From an uncultured Prevotella sp. (lineage in GTDB: Bacteria; Bacteroidota; Bacteroidia; Bacteroidales; Bacteroidaceae): a DNA stretch of 64,000 nucleotides. Below are positions 41,269-49,302 of this stretch, in pieces. The stretch spans positions 1 to 64,000 of the forward strand of contig CABQKA010000003.1 in assembly GCA_902464615.1 (NCBI GenBank). The letters run 5' to 3'. Each line of letters starts with the position of its first letter. The first letter of the stretch is position 1. A model generated the notes under the pieces. It was not told the DNA's origin, searched no databases, and saw only the letters and a program-made list of their open reading frames with translations. The position numbers and the translations under genes are program-made.

Positions 41269-42102
41269 TTATTTATATAAGGCGTCGCCCAGGGCGTCGA
41301 GTCCGGCCTCGCCCGGCAGGTCCGGGAAAGCCTGCTTCATGGCTGCGACAAACGACTTGGCCGTCTGATTTTCCGCCCTTACTTCCTTCATTTTCCTGAG
41401 ATAGGCAATCTTGAATTCTACCGCCTCGCGGCCGGCCGCACCGCCGTGCCCGCCGATGAACAGCTCTGCCCCGGAGGCGAGCGAGTGTTCCGCCTCAGCG
41501 ATTTCCGCGTCTATGGCCGCCGGCGACGAGACTTGCAGATGGCTGACATGAGCCTTTGCCGGCGTCCAGTGGGTGAAATAGACCTTGCCGCCTATCAGCA
41601 GGCTCGCTCCCGGGAAGTCGGTCGACGCCCCGCGGCGGAAGTCGAACGCAACGCCGGCCCAGGTCTGCGTCGAGCCGAAGGCGACTTCCGAAGCCTGGCC
41701 CGTGGGCAGCTGGACTATAGCGTCGCCAAACGTCTGCTGGAATCCTTTCATCATGCCGCCGTAGATTGCTCCTTTGGTAAATTCCGGCATGCCCTCCGCC
41801 ATTACAATGTCGTGGCATCCCGTTCCGCCTAAATGATAATCCGTGATACGTTGCTCCACGGGCTTGCCCAAGCCCTCGAGATAAGCATCAAACTCCGCCA
41901 CGTTGTCTTTGAAAAGAGGCTGCTCCAAAGTCACGAGCGAGTCCTTGCCTTCGACAATGTAGCTGGCGTCGCCCAAGGCGTCGTTCGTATAATAAACGTG
42001 CAGCCTGAAATTAGCGAAGCCATACACTTCAAACCGTCCTTTTTCCTGTGCCATAGCCATAATTGCGAAAAAATTAAACAATACAAACAATATCTTATTC
42101 AT
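41269..42102 (-). CDS. secreted protein, possibly a degenerate metallo-beta-lactamase fold
   Basis: A 277-residue protein with a signal peptide (MNKILFVLFNFFAIMAMAQ). The order of strands and blocks (VTLEQPLF, then ITDYHLGGTG, then LLIGGKVYFTHW and LFIGGHGG) suggests a metallo-beta-lactamase-like fold, but the HxHxDH zinc motif is not present, so it may be inactive or belong to another family. It lies 32 nt after the oxidoreductase gene and was probably acquired or expressed with it. Its GC content looks lower than that of its neighbours. Function unknown. Confidence 0.6.
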   Translation of the reverse strand: MNKILFVLFNFFAIMAMAQEKGRFEVYGFANFRLHVYYTNDALGDASYIVEGKDSLVTLEQPLFKDNVAEFDAYLEGLGKPVEQRITDYHLGGTGCHDIVMAEGMPEFTKGAIYGGMMKGFQQTFGDAIVQLPTGQASEVAFGSTQTWAGVAFDFRRGASTDFPGASLLIGGKVYFTHWTPAKAHVSHLQVSSPAAIDAEIAEAEHSLASGAELFIGGHGGAAGREAVEFKIAYLRKMKEVRAENQTAKSFVAAMKQAFPDLPGEAGLDALGDALYK

Positions 42103-42134
42103 AACTTCTCTCCGGTTTATTCTGGTAAACAGCC

Positions 42135-42785
42135 TCAATAGCCGATGGTGAAACGCTCATAATGGTGTTGCGGCCTCTCCAGTTCGTCTACCATGGCGAG
42201 GGCATAGTCTTCCACGGATATGTGGCTCACTCCTTTTCCGTCTACTATCAGGTCGTCCTTTCCCAGGCGGAACTGCCCGGTGCGCCGTCCCGGCTCCAAC
42301 GTCCCGGCGGGGGAAAAGAACACCCAGTCCACGTCTTTCTCCTTCATCAGGATATTCAGGTAAAACTCACCCAGCGCCTTCACACCGTCCAAGATGGAAT
42401 CGGGAATCGCACCGGAATCCACGACCCGAAGTCCTGGCGCACAAAACAGCGTGCCTGCCCCGCCTACGCACAGCAACCGTTTCACGCCCGCCTCCCTGAC
42501 GGCTTCCAGAATCAGCGGGTAATTGCGCAGCGTCTCGGCATAGATCTCCGGATTGCCCCACCCGGGGTTGTAGGCGCTGATTACGGCGTCTTTCCCTTTG
42601 CACGCGGCGACGAGCGCAGCCGTGTCGGCCACGTCGGCCTGCACTACCGACAGCCCGACGTGGGCCGCCCGCACCTTCTCCGGATGGCGGACTACGGCTG
42701 TCACCCGGTGTCCCCGTGCCAACAACTCGTTCAGGATGGCGGCTCCCACAAAGCCGCTCGCTCCAATCAAAGTAACCTCTTTCAT
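42135..42785 (-). CDS. NAD(P)-binding oxidoreductase (atypical SDR, NmrA-like)
   Basis: A 216-residue Rossmann-fold protein. The nucleotide-binding motif GASGFVG is at residues 8-14, followed by the basic VVRHPEKV, which suggests NADP preference. No YxxxK catalytic pair is seen, as in atypical SDRs that act as redox sensors or quinone/flavin reductases. It ends in HHYERFTIGY. A promoter (42846-42853) and a palindromic operator (42896-42917) lie upstream. Such genes in Bacteroides often lie next to an HxlR-type regulator, which is not seen here. Lower GC than the flanks. Confidence 0.75.
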   Translation of the reverse strand: MKEVTLIGASGFVGAAILNELLARGHRVTAVVRHPEKVRAAHVGLSVVQADVADTAALVAACKGKDAVISAYNPGWGNPEIYAETLRNYPLILEAVREAGVKRLLCVGGAGTLFCAPGLRVVDSGAIPDSILDGVKALGEFYLNILMKEKDVDWVFFSPAGTLEPGRRTGQFRLGKDDLIVDGKGVSHISVEDYALAMVDELERPQHHYERFTIGY

Positions 42786-42845
42786 CTTCTCTGTAAAATT
42801 ATCGTGTCTATACTTTCTAAAAGTTATCTTCCCTCATTTGTGCTG

Positions 42846-42853
42846 CAAATTTA
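42846..42853 (-). promoter_or_regulatory. -7 promoter element for the oxidoreductase gene
   Basis: On the minus strand this reads TAAATTTG, a full match, about 60 nt before the ATG at 42785. Confidence 0.5.
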
Positions 42854-42895
42854 ATGACGGGCCGCGTATCGTGCAAGTAGACACGTGAGAGTCAG

Positions 42896-42917
42896 ATACT
42901 TACCAGAAAGTAAGTAT
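42896..42917. promoter_or_regulatory. candidate operator palindrome upstream of the oxidoreductase gene
   Basis: Arms ATACTTAC and GTAAGTAT flank a 6-nt centre (CAGAAA), a perfect 8-6-8 palindrome. It resembles operators of HxlR/YodB-type redox regulators, which have ACTT/AAGT arms. It lies about 43 nt upstream of the -7 element, so it could be an operator or an activator site. Confidence 0.5.
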
Positions 42918-43128
42918 TATTGGGAGCAAATGACTTACGAGCATTGTTTTTTTCTGTTAAATTAGTTTCGGCGGCAGGAAGACGGTCACCGCGCCGCCCT
43001 GGACGGCAATGGCGGCACGGCGGACTACCGCCGGAACCAGGCCGCCCGGAGCCCGCCAAACCGCCTGATTTTCAAAAAACCTTACATTAATCCGGCGGAA
43101 TCCTCCATTTATTCCAACGACATTCCGT

Positions 43129-43136
43129 AACTTTGC
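43129..43136 (+). promoter_or_regulatory. -7 promoter element for the sirtuin gene
   Basis: TAACTTTG, full consensus match, 22 nt before the ATG at 43159. Confidence 0.55.
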
Positions 43137-43158
43137 TAAACTAATCACTACTACGCAT

Positions 43159-43863
43159 ATGAAACGACTCGTTGTTCTCACCGGCGCGGGAATGAGCGCC
43201 GAAAGCGGCTTCAGTACGTTCCGCGACAGCGGAGGGCTTTGGGAACGCTACCCGGTAGAGCAGGTCGCCACGCCCGAAGGCTGGGCGGCCAATCCCGACC
43301 TGGTCACGGACTTCTACAACGGGCTCCGTCGCCAGCTCGTAGCGGCAGAGCCCAACGAAGGCCACCGCCTGCTGGCCGGGCTCGAGCGCGATTTCGACGT
43401 ATGCGTCGTCACGCAAAACGTGGACGACCTGCACGAGCGCGCCGGTTCGTCGCACGTCATCCACCTGCACGGCGAGCTGATGAAAGTATGCTCTTCGCGC
43501 GACCCGGACGACCCGCGCTACCGGCGCACGCTGACGGCGGCAGCCCCCGACGTGCGCCACGGCGAACGCGCTGCCGACGGCTCGCTCCTGCGCCCGTGGA
43601 TCGTATGGTTCGGCGAGGCCGTGCCGCGCATGGCCGACGCGGCGCAGGCCGCCGCAGAGGCCGACGTGTTCGCCATCATCGGCACGTCGCTCAACGTCTA
43701 CCCCGCCGCCGGACTGGTCCGCTACGTCCCCGAAGGATGCCCCGTCTACCTCATCGACCCCAATGAAGTCCGCGTCCCCGCCAGCATCCGCGCCGAAGTC
43801 ATCCGCGACGTCGCCTCGCGCGGCGTAGCCGAGCTGGCCCGCCGGCTGCGCGCCGCGCGCTGA
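43159..43863 (+). CDS. Sir2-family NAD-dependent deacylase lacking zinc cysteines
   Basis: A 234-residue sirtuin that would remove acyl groups from lysine using NAD. The NAD-binding motif GAGMSAESG is at residues 9-17, the block TQNVDDLHERAG follows at 85-96, and the catalytic His is residue 104 in HLHGE. GTSLNVYPAAGL is near the C-terminus. Only three Cys (about residues 82, 111 and 193) exist and none forms a CxxC pair, so the usual structural zinc site is missing; shortened zinc-less sirtuins occur in other Bacteroidota. Likely cotranscribed with the following HD-domain gene (80 nt). Confidence 0.88.
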   Translation: MKRLVVLTGAGMSAESGFSTFRDSGGLWERYPVEQVATPEGWAANPDLVTDFYNGLRRQLVAAEPNEGHRLLAGLERDFDVCVVTQNVDDLHERAGSSHVIHLHGELMKVCSSRDPDDPRYRRTLTAAAPDVRHGERAADGSLLRPWIVWFGEAVPRMADAAQAAAEADVFAIIGTSLNVYPAAGLVRYVPEGCPVYLIDPNEVRVPASIRAEVIRDVASRGVAELARRLRAAR

Positions 43864-43943
43864 GGCGTCGGCCGCAAGCCACACCCATTCCCTTAACCCG
43901 TGCGGCAGGACAGGAATGCCCGCCGCACCGCCACCCTACCGAC

Positions 43944-46064
43944 ATGAGCACCACAAACAACTGGCGCAGGCCTTCCAACAAAAGCCTGCTCACTATTTTC
44001 ACCACGATGCTGGTCTGCATCGTGGCCCTCATCTACTTTTTCCCGCGGGAAAGCAAGTTCGGCTATGACTACGAGCTCAACAAGCCCTGGCGCTACCAGC
44101 AGCTCATCGCCTCCTACGACTTTCCCATCTACAAGACGGAAGCAGAGATAAAGCGGGAGCGCGACAGCGTCATGCACGGTTTCCTGCCCTATTTCATCCT
44201 GGACACTCAAGCGGGCGAGAAGAACGTGCGCGCCCTGCGCGACGACTTCTACGCCGGCAAGTTCAAAGGGCTTCCGGGCTACTACCTGCCGAGACTCGTG
44301 GAGCTTTTCCAGCAAGTCTACGGCGAAGGCATCATCGACGCCGAGGAACTGGAGCGCCTGCAGGCCGCCTCCACGCCGGGCCTGCGCGTCGTCCAGGGAC
44401 AGGAATCCACCAACATGGCCGTCGCCAGCCTGCGCACCACGCGCTCGGCCTACGCCTACATCATGGCGCGCGACTCGGGCAGCGTCCCCTACGCCGTGCT
44501 CCAGGCCTGCAACCTCAACAACTACCTGACGCCCAACCTCAAGATAGACCGGCAAAAAACACGCCTGGCGCGCGAGGGCGAACTGGCCAAGCTCATCCCG
44601 TACAGCGGCATGGTGCAAAGCGGACAGCTCATCATCGACCGCGGACAGATTGTCAACGCAGAGCATGTGAAAATCCTCGACTCGCTAAAGAAGGAAAGCG
44701 AGCGGCGCATGGACCCCTCGCGCGGCTTCTGGCTCGTCTTCACCGGACAGGCGGCTTCCGTGCTGGTCATCCTCTCGCTCCTCTTCTTCTATCTGAAGCT
44801 CTTCCGCCGCGACTACCTCCACTCGCCCCATACCATACTGCTGCTCTATTCGCTCGTCACGTTCTTCCCCATCGTGACCTACCTCATGATGGAGCACCAC
44901 TTTTACAGCGTCTACCTCGTGCCCTACACCATCGTGCCCATCTTCGCACGCATTTTCATGGACTCGCGCACGGCCTTCGTCGCGCTCGTCACCTCGTCGC
45001 TGCTCTCGGCCCTGTCGCTCCACAGCCCCTTTGAGTTCATCCTCTGGCAGACGGTGACGGGGCTCACGGCCATCTACACGCTGCGCGAACTGACGGAGCG
45101 CTCGCAGCTTCTGCGCACGGTCGCCGCCGTCGTCGCCGCGGGGCTTGTCGTCAGCGTATGCTACGACATGTCGCAGGGCCTCAACTGGGAAGCCTTCGAC
45201 CGCTCGCGGACCGTCTACATCATCATCAGCGGCGGCCTCATGCTCTTCGCCTACCCGCTGATGTACCTCGTCGAGCGGCTCTTCGGCTTCACCTCCAGCG
45301 TGACACTCGTCGAACTGACCAACATCAACAACCCCATCCTCCGCAAGATGTCGAAGGTGGCACAGGGCACGTTCAACCACTCCATGCAGGTAGCCAACCT
45401 GGCCGCCGAGGTGGCGGACAAGATCGGCGCCAAGCCCCAGCTCGTCCGCACCGGCGCCCTCTACCACGACATCGGAAAAATGCTCAACCCGGCCTTCTTC
45501 ACCGAAAACCAGAACGGCGTCAACCCCCACGACAGCCTCAGCGAAGAGCGCAGCGCCCAAATCATCATAGGTCACGTCACGGAAGGCCTGCGCCTGGCCG
45601 AGAAATACCACCTGCCGAGCATCATCCGCGACTTCATCGCCACGCACCACGGCAAAGGGCTCGTGAAGTACTTCTACATACAGTACTGCAACAAGCACCC
45701 CGGGGAGGAGACCGACCGCAAGCTCTTCAGCTACCCCGGCCCCAACCCCTGGACACGCGAGCAGGCCATCCTCATGATGTGCGACGCCGTGGAAGCCGCC
45801 TCGCGCAGCCTGAAGGAATACACCGAGGAAAGCATACGCGCGCTCGTGGACCGCATCGTCGACGGGCAGCTGGCCGACGGCTGCTTCCGCGAGTGCCCCA
45901 TCACGTTCCGCGACATCGCAGACGCCAAACGCGTCCTCGTGGACAGCCTCAAGACCGTCTACCACACGCGAATCGCCTACCCCGAGATGAAAAAGGAGCA
46001 GACCGCGGAAGACCCGCGCCCCGGCCTCTTCGGAAAAGGCCTGCACCTGCCCCGCCGCCACTGA
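43944..46064 (+). CDS. PgpH-like membrane HD-domain phosphodiesterase (7TMR-HD)
   Basis: A 706-residue protein with the PgpH layout. One N-terminal helix (about residues 16-34) is followed by an extracytoplasmic domain (about 40-265), six or more membrane helices (about 270-455) and a cytoplasmic HDIG-type domain (about 475-640). HD metal residues appear in FNHSMQVANLA (near residue 480), ALYHDIGKML (near 507) and ATHHGKGL. PgpH enzymes hydrolyse cyclic di-AMP; whether this one does is inferred from the family. It is downstream of the sirtuin and followed by array 10. Confidence 0.88.
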   Translation: MSTTNNWRRPSNKSLLTIFTTMLVCIVALIYFFPRESKFGYDYELNKPWRYQQLIASYDFPIYKTEAEIKRERDSVMHGFLPYFILDTQAGEKNVRALRDDFYAGKFKGLPGYYLPRLVELFQQVYGEGIIDAEELERLQAASTPGLRVVQGQESTNMAVASLRTTRSAYAYIMARDSGSVPYAVLQACNLNNYLTPNLKIDRQKTRLAREGELAKLIPYSGMVQSGQLIIDRGQIVNAEHVKILDSLKKESERRMDPSRGFWLVFTGQAASVLVILSLLFFYLKLFRRDYLHSPHTILLLYSLVTFFPIVTYLMMEHHFYSVYLVPYTIVPIFARIFMDSRTAFVALVTSSLLSALSLHSPFEFILWQTVTGLTAIYTLRELTERSQLLRTVAAVVAAGLVVSVCYDMSQGLNWEAFDRSRTVYIIISGGLMLFAYPLMYLVERLFGFTSSVTLVELTNINNPILRKMSKVAQGTFNHSMQVANLAAEVADKIGAKPQLVRTGALYHDIGKMLNPAFFTENQNGVNPHDSLSEERSAQIIIGHVTEGLRLAEKYHLPSIIRDFIATHHGKGLVKYFYIQYCNKHPGEETDRKLFSYPGPNPWTREQAILMMCDAVEAASRSLKEYTEESIRALVDRIVDGQLADGCFRECPITFRDIADAKRVLVDSLKTVYHTRIAYPEMKKEQTAEDPRPGLFGKGLHLPRRH

Positions 46065-46090
46065 CACGCCGCCCGCGCCACCGCCCCGCA

Positions 46091-46149
46091 ACGGCCCTAA
46101 GCCCCGGGACGACAGCCCTAAGCCCCGCGGCCACGGCCCTAAGCCCCGC
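46091..46149. repeat. 21-bp-phased palindromic repeat array 10 (3 units)
   Basis: Units begin at 46091, 46112 and 46133 with spacers GACG and GGCC; all have the TAA core on the plus strand and a CCCTAAGCCCCG body. The array lies 27 bp after the PgpH-like stop and ends 38 bp before the miaB -7 element. Confidence 0.88.
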
Positions 46150-46186
46150 GGGGCGGGCCACGCTTGCCCAAGCCCCGCTTTTTGCG

Positions 46187-46194
46187 TACCTTTG
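46187..46194 (+). promoter_or_regulatory. -7 promoter element for miaB
   Basis: TACCTTTG is a full match, 33 nt before the miaB ATG. CTTG at 46163-46166 may serve as a weak -33. Array 10 ends just upstream. Confidence 0.6.
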
Positions 46195-46227
46195 CGCCGA
46201 GACAACGCATCAAACCAGCACACACTC

Positions 46228-47565
46228 ATGAAGAAACTGTATATCGAAACCTACGGCTGCCAGATGAACGTGGCCGACAGCGAAGTCGTCGCCGCCGTCA
46301 TGCGCATGGCGGGCTACGAACCATGGCCCGAGGCCGAAGGCGCCGACGCGATATTCCTGAACACCTGCTCCGTGCGCGACAACGCCGAGCAGAAAATCCT
46401 CCACCGCCTCGAAGCGCTCGAAGCCATGCGCCGCCACGGCCGCCACTTCATCATCGGCGTGCTCGGCTGCATGGCCGAAAGAGTCAAGGACGAGCTCATC
46501 ACGCAGCACCACGCCGACCTCGTCGCCGGGCCCGACGCCTACCTCTCGCTGCCCCACCTCGTGGCCCAGGCCGAAGCCGGGCAGAAGGCCATCGACACCA
46601 CACTGTCCACGACGGAGACATACGGCGACATCGTGCCCCTGCGCAGCCACGCCTCGCGCCTCTCGGGCTTCGTGAGCATCACGCGCGGATGCAACAATTT
46701 CTGCCACTACTGCATCGTCCCCTATACCCGCGGGCGCGAACGCTCGCGCGACGTGGAAAGCATCCTGCGCGAGGCGCGCGACCTGGCCGAAAGGGGATAC
46801 AAGGAACTGACCCTGCTGGGGCAGAACGTGAACAGCTACGCCTGGGGCGACGTGCGCTTCCCCCAGCTGCTGCGCACGGTGGCCCGCGCCGTGCCCGGCC
46901 TGCGCGTGCGCTTCACCACGAGCCACCCCAAAGACATGAGCGACGAGACGCTGCACGTCATAGCCGAAGAGCCCAACGTCTGCCGCCACATCCACCTGCC
47001 CGTACAAAGCGGCTCAGACCGCATCCTGAAACTGATGAACCGCAAGTACACGCGGGCCTGGTACCTGGACCGCGTGGCCGCCATCCGCCGCATCGTCCCC
47101 GACTGCGGCCTCTCGACGGACATCTTCGCCGGCTACTGCTCCGAAACGGAGGAAGACCACCGCGAATCGCTCTCCCTCATGCGCGAGTGCGCCTACGACG
47201 CCGCCTTCATGTTCAAGTACAGCCAGCGGCCCGGCACCTACGCCGCACGCCACCTGCCCGACGACGTGCCCGACGACGTGAAGACACGCCGCCTCGAGGA
47301 GCTCATCGCTCTGCAGAACGAACTTTCGGCCGAAAGCAACCGGCGCTGCGAAGGACGCACGTTCCAGGTGCTCGTCGAAGGGATAAGCAAGCGTTCGCGC
47401 GAGCAGCTCTTCGGACGCACGGAGCAGAACAAGGTAGTCGTCTTCGACCGCGGGCAGTGCCACCCGGGACAGTACGTCCAGGTGCGCGTCACCTCGTCCA
47501 CCTCCGCCACGCTCAAGGGCGAAGTCGTCGCCCCGGAAGCGGAAACCGCGGCAGCCGCACACTAA
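46228..47565 (+). CDS. miaB: tRNA-2-methylthio-N6-dimethylallyladenosine synthase (MiaB)
   Basis: A 445-residue radical-SAM methylthiotransferase that adds a methylthio group at A37 of tRNAs reading UNN codons. The N-terminal Fe-S cysteines are residues 11 (YGCQMN), 47 (NTCSVRD) and 81 (GCMAER). The radical-SAM cluster Cys155, Cys159 and Cys162 is in RGCNNFCHYC. HLPVQSGSDRILKLMNR and the C-terminal TRAM domain (about 380-440) are present. An in-frame TTG at 46192 is rejected, since MKKLYIETYGCQMN matches the family start. Head of a long plus-strand run. Confidence 0.96.
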   Translation: MKKLYIETYGCQMNVADSEVVAAVMRMAGYEPWPEAEGADAIFLNTCSVRDNAEQKILHRLEALEAMRRHGRHFIIGVLGCMAERVKDELITQHHADLVAGPDAYLSLPHLVAQAEAGQKAIDTTLSTTETYGDIVPLRSHASRLSGFVSITRGCNNFCHYCIVPYTRGRERSRDVESILREARDLAERGYKELTLLGQNVNSYAWGDVRFPQLLRTVARAVPGLRVRFTTSHPKDMSDETLHVIAEEPNVCRHIHLPVQSGSDRILKLMNRKYTRAWYLDRVAAIRRIVPDCGLSTDIFAGYCSETEEDHRESLSLMRECAYDAAFMFKYSQRPGTYAARHLPDDVPDDVKTRRLEELIALQNELSAESNRRCEGRTFQVLVEGISKRSREQLFGRTEQNKVVVFDRGQCHPGQYVQVRVTSSTSATLKGEVVAPEAETAAAAH

Positions 47566-47640
47566 AGCGCGCCCCACACCGTTATATATAAGGAGCGGCT
47601 TCCCACACCGCATATCCCCGCCAACCGCAAACCAGAATAT

Positions 47641-49302
47641 ATGGGCAAGACGATTACCATCCGCTGCAAGAACACAGGACGCAGCCACAAAGTGCCCGTA
47701 GGCTTCACGCTCGAGGAAGTCTACGAGATGCTGGAAATAGACATGCCGCTGGGCGTGACCAGCGCCAAGGTGAACAACAAGGTGGAAGGCCTCCACTTCA
47801 TGTTCTTCAACGACAAGGACGTAGAGTTCCTCGACATCTCCTCCCCATCCGGGATGCGCACCTATACGCGCTCGCTCTTCTTCGTGCTCTACAAGGCCGT
47901 GCGCGACCTGTACCCGCACGCCCGGCTACGCATCGACACGCCCGTGTCCAACGGCTACTACTGCCGCTGCGACATCGAAGGGGGGCTGACCCCGGAGGCC
48001 GTGGACCGCGTGCGCCGCCGCATGCACGAAATCGTAGACGCCGACCTGCCGTTCCACCGCATCACGTGCCCCACGGACGAGGCCATCGCCCTTTTCCGCA
48101 AGAACGGGCTCGAAGACAAGGCCAAGCTGCTCGAAAGCTACGGCTCGCTCTACACGACCTACTACACGCTGGGCGACACGGCCGACTATTTCTACGGCTC
48201 GCTGCTCATCCAGACGCGACAGCTTACCCTCTTCGACATCGTGCCCTACGGCGACGGCCTGCTGCTGCGGCTCCCCGACCCCTCGCGGCCGGGAGAGCTG
48301 CGCCCCATGAAGGAGCAGAGCAAGATGTTCGACGTGTTCAGCGAGCAGCACCGCTGGCAGGAAATCCTGGGCGTATCGACCGTGGGCGACTTCAACGAAA
48401 TGTGCGGGAAAGGCTATGCGAACGACCTCATCAACGTCTCGGAAGCACTCCAGGAAAAGAAAATAAGCCGCCTGGCCGACCGCATCGCGGCCAACCCTGC
48501 GCTAAAGGTCATCCTCATCTCGGGACCGTCGTCGAGCGGCAAGACCACCTTTGCAAAGCGCCTCTCCGTGCAGCTCATGGCCAACGGCCAGCACCCCATC
48601 CCCATATCGCTCGACGACTATTTCGTAGACCGGGAACTGACCCCGCGCGATGCCAGCGGCGACTACGACTACGAAAGCGTCCACGCCATGAACATCCCGC
48701 TCTTCAACGAGCAGATGAACACCCTCCTGGCAGGCGGCGAGGTGGAGCTGCCCCGCTACAACTTCCAGAAAGGCCGCAGCGAAAAGAGCGGAAACCGCCT
48801 GCGCCTGCAGCCCAATACACTGCTCATCCTCGAAGGGATACATGCCCTCAACCCCATCCTCACGGAAAAGATACCGGCCGAAGCGAAGTTCAAAATCTAC
48901 GCCTCGGCCCTGACCACCATCCTGCTGGACGACCACAACTACATCCCCACGTCGGACAACCGCCTGCTGCGCCGCATCGTCCGCGACTACCGCTACCGCA
49001 ACTACTCGGCCGAAGAGACGATACGCCGCTGGCCGTCGGTGCGCGCCGGAGAGGAGAAGTGGATATTCCCCTACCAGGAAGAGGCCGACGAAATGGTCAA
49101 CACGGCACTGCTCTTTGAAATAGCCGCACTGCGCTCGCAGGCGCTGCCCCTGCTCGAGCAGGTGCCCGAAAACGTCCCGGAATACTCCGAGGCCTACCGC
49201 CTGCGCAAGTTCCTCTCCTACTTCAACCCCATCTCGACCAAAGGCCTGCCGCCCACGTCGCTGCTGCGCGAGTTCCTTGGCGGGAGCACGTTCCGCTACT
49301 GA
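47641..49302 (+). CDS. nucleoside kinase (uridine kinase with N-terminal TGS/ThrRS-like region)
   Basis: A 553-residue protein found in Bacteroidota and Firmicutes. The N-terminal part (about residues 1-230) resembles the TGS and editing-like regions of threonyl-tRNA synthetase (HRITCPTDEAIALFRKNG). The C-terminal part is a phosphoribulokinase/uridine-kinase domain with Walker A ISGPSSSGKTTFAKRL near residue 295, SLDDYFVDRELTPRD and LEGIHALNP. It probably salvages uridine or cytidine; the N-terminal role is unclear. Its stop codon (TGA) overlaps the next start by one base. Confidence 0.9.
   Translation: MGKTITIRCKNTGRSHKVPVGFTLEEVYEMLEIDMPLGVTSAKVNNKVEGLHFMFFNDKDVEFLDISSPSGMRTYTRSLFFVLYKAVRDLYPHARLRIDTPVSNGYYCRCDIEGGLTPEAVDRVRRRMHEIVDADLPFHRITCPTDEAIALFRKNGLEDKAKLLESYGSLYTTYYTLGDTADYFYGSLLIQTRQLTLFDIVPYGDGLLLRLPDPSRPGELRPMKEQSKMFDVFSEQHRWQEILGVSTVGDFNEMCGKGYANDLINVSEALQEKKISRLADRIAANPALKVILISGPSSSGKTTFAKRLSVQLMANGQHPIPISLDDYFVDRELTPRDASGDYDYESVHAMNIPLFNEQMNTLLAGGEVELPRYNFQKGRSEKSGNRLRLQPNTLLILEGIHALNPILTEKIPAEAKFKIYASALTTILLDDHNYIPTSDNRLLRRIVRDYRYRNYSAEETIRRWPSVRAGEEKWIFPYQEEADEMVNTALLFEIAALRSQALPLLEQVPENVPEYSEAYRLRKFLSYFNPISTKGLPPTSLLREFLGGSTFRY

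Larger units (their letters stand above)
42786..43158. other. gene-free stretch with promoter and candidate operator
   Basis: This 373-bp AT-richer gap holds the oxidoreductase promoter (42846-42853), a palindrome (42896-42917), a half-site-like ACTTACGAGC at about 42933, and the sirtuin promoter (43129-43136). A 74-codon frame on the minus strand (42957-43181) shows no family features and is not called. Confidence 0.7.

Noticed and set aside
42957..43181. A 74-codon frame in the gap before the sirtuin
   Set aside because: No family blocks, crosses the sirtuin promoter, and runs through the 5' end of the sirtuin.
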